Assembly: GCA_947588915.1 (NCBI GenBank)
Contig: CANPZA010000055.1
Coordinates: forward strand, 1 to 9,637
Source: an uncultured Clostridia bacterium
GTDB lineage: Bacteria > Bacillota_A > Clostridia > TANB77 > CAG-508
Direction: 5' to 3'
Length of the DNA stretch: 9,637 nt
Shown here one piece after another: positions 6,208 to 9,637 of the stretch (its first letter is position 1; each line of letters starts with the position of its first letter). Under the pieces are notes generated by a model. It ran no database searches. It was not told the DNA's origin and saw nothing but the letters and a program-made list of their open reading frames with translations. The position numbers were made by a program, and so were the translations under genes.

Positions 6208-6503
6208 ACAGAAAATGAAAAGTTAGTATCTTTTCCAAAAGTTTCTCCATATAATCCATATTGTATGGAAGTGCTGAAATAATCGAGTTTATAACCTAGA
6301 TCATTTAAAACACTTTCTACAGTAGACTTTCTGTAGTAACATGGAAGAGATATGGCAACACCTATGATACTTTTAGTACCAAAAAATTGTTGCCAGCTAA
6401 TCAGCTGTTCTACTAACTTTTGGCTTGAAGCCTTCCGACTCTTTTTATAGAACTCTTTAAGTTGATAGGCTTTAGCAATGTTGAAAAGTTCAATATTAGT
6501 CAT
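6195..6503 (-). CDS. Unrecognised 102-residue protein next to the attachment junction
   Basis: I do not recognise this protein. It begins MTNIELFNIAKAYQLKEFY, continues with a basic stretch KKSRKASSQK, then VEQLISWQQFF, GVAISLPCYYRKSTVESVL and a Tyr/Phe-rich C terminus ending FSVPEA. The first 50 residues look helical and basic. There is no signal peptide, membrane segment or metal motif. AGGAGG seven bases upstream and an excellent promoter overlapping the recombinase stop codon make it a real, separately transcribed gene. Its position between the recombinase and attL suits a recombination directionality factor, an immunity or toxin protein, or cargo; the first is only a positional guess. 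It carries one in-frame CGG Arg codon, otherwise absent from intact genes here. Confidence 0.7.
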   Translation of the reverse strand: MTNIELFNIAKAYQLKEFYKKSRKASSQKLVEQLISWQQFFGTKSIIGVAISLPCYYRKSTVESVLNDLGYKLDYFSTSIQYGLYGETFGKDTNFSFSVPEA

Positions 6504-6517
6504 AAAACCTCCTATTT

Positions 6518-6541
6518 CGTAATCTACAATAACTAGATACG
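6518..6541. promoter_or_regulatory. Imperfect inverted repeat at the transcription start of the 102-residue gene
   Basis: CGTAATCTA (6518-6526) and TAGATACG (6534-6541) are inverted copies differing by one base, spanning the predicted start site and early leader. It could be an operator for repression of this strong promoter, or a leader hairpin. Confidence 0.35.
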
Positions 6542-6546
6542 TAAAA

Positions 6547-6575
6547 ATTATAACATATATAGATTAAAAAGTCAA
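6547..6575 (-). promoter_or_regulatory. Strong extended -10 promoter of the 102-residue gene
   Basis: On the minus strand TTGACT (6575-6570), a 17-base spacer ending in TGT, and TATAAT (6552-6547) make a near-consensus sigma-A promoter with a TGn extension. The -35 overlaps the TGA stop of the recombinase gene, so the 102-residue gene does not depend on recombinase transcription. Confidence 0.8.
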
Positions 6576-8131
6576 TCAATATATTGTGTTTTAGGCATTT
6601 TAGGATATATATGTAATTCAAAATCGATAGGCTTAGATTTTTCAGTTTTTAAATATGTAACTTTAGCAACAATACTTTTTAACAAAATATTTTTATCTTC
6701 AGCAGTTTCTAGTTTATAATATAAATCTATAATGTTTTCTAATTTAGGTATTATTGTTTCTTTTTCATTTTGTATTTGAGTTTTTTTAGATATAAGTTCG
6801 TTATACTCTTGTAATTTCTTTTCTAAAGTTTCTATATTTTCTTTAGTAGCTTTTGAACGATTTATAAACTCATTTTTATTATAAATACCATTTTCTAAAA
6901 AGTCATAGATTTTATTTAGCTTAGTATATTCTCTTTCTAAATCTTTTTTAGTGTTAGTAATAGATTTTTCGATAAGCTGATGGCTTTCCGTATTTGAATC
7001 AACTTTAACATCATAATCTATTTTATAATTTTCAAGCCATATTTTTAAAGCTTCGATTATTTTATCTTCTACAATATAAAGTTTAGAACTTACATTATTA
7101 CATTTAGAATTAGGACATATAAGAGTAGGAGGATTGTTAGTTTTATTATAAGGTCTTCTTTGCATAGGTTTGCCACACTTCTCACAAAACACTAATCCTA
7201 CTAATGGATTTTGTATAACATTGTTATGTTTTACTTTTGGAATATTTTGTTTTCTTTTTTCTTGTGCTAATTCCCATGTTTTATTATCAATAATAGGTTC
7301 ATGTAATCCATTATAGATTAAATATTCTTGATTACGAGGTCTAGAAATTATAATATGTCCATTCTTTGTTTTCTTTTTTTGTTTTCTTCTATTCCAAACA
7401 ATTTTACCAATGTATGTTGGGTTAGAAAGAATATCTCTAACAGATGAAATAGACCACTCATCAGAAATCCTAGGTTTTAAGTTCATATTATTTAACTTAT
7501 TTACAACTGAATTAATAGTATTATTTTCAAAAGTATATAATCTAAAAATTTCTTTCACAATAGGTGCTTCATTTGGGTTTATAGATAGGGTATAGCCTTT
7601 TGAATCTTTTAATTTAACTCTATCATAGCCAAAAGGGGCAATATTTCCAACAAATTTACCTTCTTGAACCGAAATTTCACGACCTCTTTGCAAACGCCTA
7701 TTGATTGTCTTGTATTCTCTTCTAGACATAAACAATCCAAACTCAAAATATTCTTCATCAAATTCATTATCTGGATCATAAGTTTTAACAGGGGTAATAA
7801 TCTTTGTGTGTGAGTATTTAAAAGCTTTAGAAACTCTACCTTGATCTATAGTATCTCCACGAGCCAACCTTTCTACTTCAACAACTAAAACACCAGTCCA
7901 TTTTTCATTTTCAACATCTTTTAATAGTTTTTGCATTTCTTTTCTTTCACTAATTGTTTCACCACTTACAACTTCTCTATAAATTTTTGAGATATGTAGA
8001 TGTTTCTTTTCAGCTAAAGTAATTAAAATCTTTTCATGTCTTGCTAAAGTTTCTCCTTCACCATATTTTTCTGCTTCAATATCTTCTCGTGATTTCCTTA
8101 AGTATATTGCATATGTGCCATCATTTTGCAC
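6572..8131 (-). CDS. Large serine recombinase (site-specific integrase)
   Basis: This 519-residue recombinase integrates and excises the element by serine-mediated double-strand exchange between att sites. Residues about 7-150 are the resolvase catalytic domain: YLRKSRED with nucleophile Ser14, and the VERLARGD segment near 86-93 with catalytic arginines. The recombinase DNA-binding domain follows (APFGYDRV near 165, then INPNEAPIVKEIFRLY and LSNPTYIGKIVWNRR). A zinc ribbon has CEKC at 316-319 and CPNSKC at 339-344. Residues about 385-460 form the coiled-coil insert needed for synapsis control, and the short C terminus ends in QYID. Length and order are complete. I prefer the GTG at 8131, four bases after AGGAGG, over the ATG at 8182, because 8132-8182 holds a promoter and operator. 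It reads toward attL. Confidence 0.93.
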   Translation of the reverse strand: MQNDGTYAIYLRKSREDIEAEKYGEGETLARHEKILITLAEKKHLHISKIYREVVSGETISERKEMQKLLKDVENEKWTGVLVVEVERLARGDTIDQGRVSKAFKYSHTKIITPVKTYDPDNEFDEEYFEFGLFMSRREYKTINRRLQRGREISVQEGKFVGNIAPFGYDRVKLKDSKGYTLSINPNEAPIVKEIFRLYTFENNTINSVVNKLNNMNLKPRISDEWSISSVRDILSNPTYIGKIVWNRRKQKKKTKNGHIIISRPRNQEYLIYNGLHEPIIDNKTWELAQEKRKQNIPKVKHNNVIQNPLVGLVFCEKCGKPMQRRPYNKTNNPPTLICPNSKCNNVSSKLYIVEDKIIEALKIWLENYKIDYDVKVDSNTESHQLIEKSITNTKKDLEREYTKLNKIYDFLENGIYNKNEFINRSKATKENIETLEKKLQEYNELISKKTQIQNEKETIIPKLENIIDLYYKLETAEDKNILLKSIVAKVTYLKTEKSKPIDFELHIYPKMPKTQYID

Positions 8132-8145
8132 ATTTCCTCCTTTCC

Positions 8146-8189
8146 TTGTAATTTGTAAACATTTTGTAAGAAAATATGTCAAATTACAA
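8146..8189 (-). promoter_or_regulatory. Recombinase promoter overlapped by a perfect 10-base inverted repeat
   Basis: On the minus strand TTGACA (8182-8177), 17 bases and TTTACA (8159-8154) form a candidate sigma-A promoter directly before the recombinase. TTGTAATTTG (8146-8155) and its exact complement (8180-8189) overlap the -10 and the -35, an operator-like layout. The same stretch also reads ACATATT, 13 bases, TTTACAAA, which resembles a sigma-E promoter. Both readings are unproven. Confidence 0.4.
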
Positions 8190-8321
8190 TAAAGGGGAGT
8201 TTTGTATTAAATTGATAATAATGTTATCTATATATTCTTTTTGAGTAACAGTATCTTCTACAATACAGTCATCATAAAGTTTTATCTTTGTGTTTTCAAT
8301 AATGTATTCTTCTATTACCAT
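8184..8321 (-). CDS. 45-residue protein upstream of the recombinase, function unknown
   Basis: The sequence MVIEEYIIENTKIKLYDDCI, then VEDTVTQKEYIDNIIINLIQ and a short tail, is acidic and predicted mostly beta then helix. Similar tiny genes (a xxNTKIxIxDDY-type start) are, to my recollection, common immediately upstream of serine recombinases in Clostridia elements, but I cannot name a characterised member. GAGGCG seven bases ahead supports the ATG at 8321. The frame is open back to 8375, but that extension encodes a terminator-like hairpin. It ends 52 bases before the recombinase start. A role as recombination directionality factor or recombinase regulator is possible from position and size only. 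Confidence 0.6.
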   Translation of the reverse strand: MVIEEYIIENTKIKLYDDCIVEDTVTQKEYIDNIIINLIQNSPLL

Positions 8322-8360
8322 ATAAATCGCCTCTTTAAAATTTATGAGAAAAACATAAAA

Positions 8361-8385
8361 AAATACCCAAGACAAGTTGTCTTGG
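8361..8385 (-). terminator. Terminator-like hairpin in the leader of the 45-residue gene and recombinase
   Basis: CCAAGACAA (8367-8375) and TTGTCTTGG (8377-8385) form a near-perfect stem with a functional loop of about AAGTT. On the minus strand a run of T residues follows (TATTTTTTT). It lies about 45 bases upstream of the 45-residue gene. No gene to the right reads leftward, so it is either a leader attenuator for the recombinase unit or a block on antisense transcription. Confidence 0.6.
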
Positions 8386-8550
8386 CTAATTTATATTATA
8401 TGTGATATTAATAAATAAACAAGAAATAAAAAATATATTGAATATAGAAATAGAACGGAAAGAAGGGAATAAAATCTAAAAGTAGACATAACATATAAAT
8501 TATTGTCATCATATAATGTAATATATATTCAACAAAAGGAGGAACTTAAA

Positions 8551-9048
8551 ATGAAGAAAAAAAGAAATGTTATTGTAATAACTTTGTTATTTCTAATATT
8601 ATTGATGACAGTAGGTTATGCAACATTTGTTACTCAGTTAAATATAAATGGTACAGCAGAAATAATAGGGGAATGGAATGTAAGTATAATAAATGTTGAA
8701 GCAACAGAAGTAAGTGAAGGATGTGATGGAGGAACACCAGAATTCACAGGAACAAGTACAACATTTAATGCAAAATTAGCAAAGCCTGGAGATTCAGTAA
8801 CTTATTTAGTAACAATTAAAAATGCTGGAACAATTGATGCAGTTTTAAGTAATATAATTTATAAAGAAGATACAGGTGGTTCTCCAGATATTTCTTATAC
8901 AACAACAGAAATTGCTCACGAACTAAATGCAGGAGAAACAACAACTTATGAAATAAAAATTGAATATAATAAAGATGCTAATGAAGCTCCATCAGTTAAA
9001 ACAAAATCAATAACAGGAATCGTAGAATATTCACAAAACACTGATTAG
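8551..9048 (+). CDS. Exported TasA/camelysin-like protein with SipW-type signal peptide
   Basis: This 165-residue protein begins MKKKRNVIVITLLFLILLMT, then VGYATF: a long hydrophobic signal peptide whose GYATF end is the pattern of SipW-dependent signals in TasA, camelysin and related fibre proteins. The mature part starts TQLNINGTAEI with a beta-rich domain, then LAKPGDSVTYLVTIKNAGTIDAVL near residues 72-95. That PGDxVxYxVxxxNxGxxxA signature is typical of the TasA-like fold. A single Cys lies in EGCDGG. The family acts outside the cell, as matrix fibres or a surface protease-like protein; which applies here is unknown. AGGAGG seven bases before the ATG at 8551 fixes the start. The next gene follows after 13 bases and is probably co-transcribed. 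No confident promoter is visible in 8386-8550, apart from a TATAAT at about 8514. Confidence 0.75.
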   Translation: MKKKRNVIVITLLFLILLMTVGYATFVTQLNINGTAEIIGEWNVSIINVEATEVSEGCDGGTPEFTGTSTTFNAKLAKPGDSVTYLVTIKNAGTIDAVLSNIIYKEDTGGSPDISYTTTEIAHELNAGETTTYEIKIEYNKDANEAPSVKTKSITGIVEYSQNTD

Positions 9049-9061
9049 AGGTGGAGCAGAA

Positions 9062-9637
9062 ATGAAATATATAAAAAATAATAAATTGATAATAATTATA
9101 ATTGTTTATTTATTAATAACTATAAATTTTACAATAAATAATGTATCTATCTTCAATAATATTATAAATCCATTATTTTGGGGGATGATGATTATTTATT
9201 TAATATTTGAATTAAAAAAGAATAATATTAAATTTAGTACAAATAAAAATTATTTAAAATTTACAGTTATTATAACAGTTGTATGTGCAATTATTTATTT
9301 AGGCTTAGGATTTATAATAGGTTTTGCCAAAAATCCATATAGTCAAAAAATTGGAGCTATAACTAAAAATATATTTATACAAATAATTCCAATAATAGGA
9401 ATTGAAATTTCAAGATGTATCATGTTAAATAAAAATAAAGGTAGCAAAATCAAAATTGTTGCTATAACTGTATTACTAATATTGCTAGAAATAAATTATA
9501 ATGTAATAGTAAATATATATGGCAGTAAACGAGAAATGTTTGAATATATTAGTGAAATTATTTTTCCACTAATTGCAAATAACTTTTTATGCACTTATTT
9601 AACTTTAAAGGGTTCATGTTCATTGTCATTGATATAT
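9062..9637 (+). CDS. Polytopic membrane protein, N-terminal part (cut by window end)
   Basis: The 192 visible residues run from MKYIKNNKLIIIIIVYLLIT to the window end without a stop. There are about six hydrophobic segments: near residues 9-25, 35-48, 68-88, 105-120, 135-150 and 160-178. Between segments lie GFAKNPYSQKIGAITKNIF and the C-terminal LTLKGSCSLSLIY. GGTGGAG upstream and the 13-base gap from the TasA-like gene indicate one operon. Its pairing with a SipW-type substrate suggests a processing or export partner. I recall similar multi-helix N-terminal regions (GF...SPYS, LKGGYxASLIYR) fused to signal-peptidase I domains in uncultured Clostridia. If that holds, a Ser/Lys peptidase domain should follow just outside the window. 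That is inference. Confidence 0.6.
   Translation, partial: MKYIKNNKLIIIIIVYLLITINFTINNVSIFNNIINPLFWGMMIIYLIFELKKNNIKFSTNKNYLKFTVIITVVCAIIYLGLGFIIGFAKNPYSQKIGAITKNIFIQIIPIIGIEISRCIMLNKNKGSKIKIVAITVLLILLEINYNVIVNIYGSKREMFEYISEIIFPLIANNFLCTYLTLKGSCSLSLIY

Larger units (their letters stand above)
6103..9637. mobile_element. Left end of a serine-recombinase integrative element inside cotJC (continues past the window)
   Basis: It begins at the cotJC break and includes the 102-residue gene, recombinase, 45-residue gene, SipW/TasA-like gene and membrane-protein gene. The recombinase lies next to the junction and reads toward it, a usual arrangement for prophages and integrative elements. No structural phage gene, conjugation gene or right end is visible, so phage, skin-like remnant or mobilisable element cannot be told apart. 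The missing cotJC 3' half is not found on either strand up to 9637, so the element is at least 3.5 kb. Confidence 0.7.

Noticed and set aside
5981..6259. Minus-strand open frame crossing the cotJC end
   Set aside because: Antisense to CotJC and overlapping two hairpins; no ribosome binding site or family match.
7410..7595. Plus-strand open frame within the recombinase region
   Set aside because: Shadow of the recombinase gene, which has all family domains in order; no start signals.
8503..8550. Upstream in-frame extension of the TasA-like protein
   Set aside because: It encodes the ribosome binding site and would put 16 polar residues in front of the signal peptide; AGGAGG clearly serves the ATG at 8551.
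1..9637. CRISPR arrays, tRNA or rRNA genes, riboswitches, insertion-sequence transposases
   Set aside because: No regularly spaced direct repeats, no cloverleaf or rRNA-like segments, no recognisable riboswitch core and no transposase frames were seen by eye on either strand.

Overview
The window is very AT-rich and gene-dense, with strong AGGAGG-type ribosome binding sites, TTGACA/TATAAT promoters and simple U-tailed terminators. A cotJ spore-coat operon, L32 and a family-typical AsnB place it in an endospore-forming, low-GC Bacillota, most likely an uncultured gut Clostridia-type lineage. That placement is inference; there is no rRNA in the window.

Left part (1-3480, minus strand): the 5' end of smpB, two small exported, C-terminally membrane-anchored Asn/Thr/Ser-rich proteins, and a glutamine-dependent asparagine synthetase. 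The synthetase is complete in sequence (about 616 residues once repaired) but is broken by single-base indels. Four of them are extra C residues placed directly in front of Gly GGN codons, each creating an in-frame CGG.

Middle (3600-6130, plus strand): a DUF5662-type protein, rpmF (L32) behind a textbook sigma-A promoter, a DUF308/HdeD-like membrane protein, and the tightly packed cotJA-cotJB-cotJC operon. CotJC stops matching its family at residue 64 or so, inside the manganese-ligand motif, and ends after eight unrelated residues.

Right part (about 6103 to the window end): the left end of an integrative element that enters cotJC. It carries, reading leftward toward the junction, a 45-residue protein, a large serine recombinase and an unrecognised 102-residue protein. 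Reading rightward it carries a SipW/TasA-like exported protein and a polytopic membrane protein cut by the window end. The missing 3' half of cotJC is not in the window and should lie at the other end of the element.

The most interesting reading is that this is a skin-like element: a serine-recombinase element in a mother-cell spore-coat gene that could be excised during sporulation to rebuild cotJC. The junction dyad, the recombinase orientation and the promoter/operator in front of the recombinase all fit this, but excision cannot be shown from this sequence alone.
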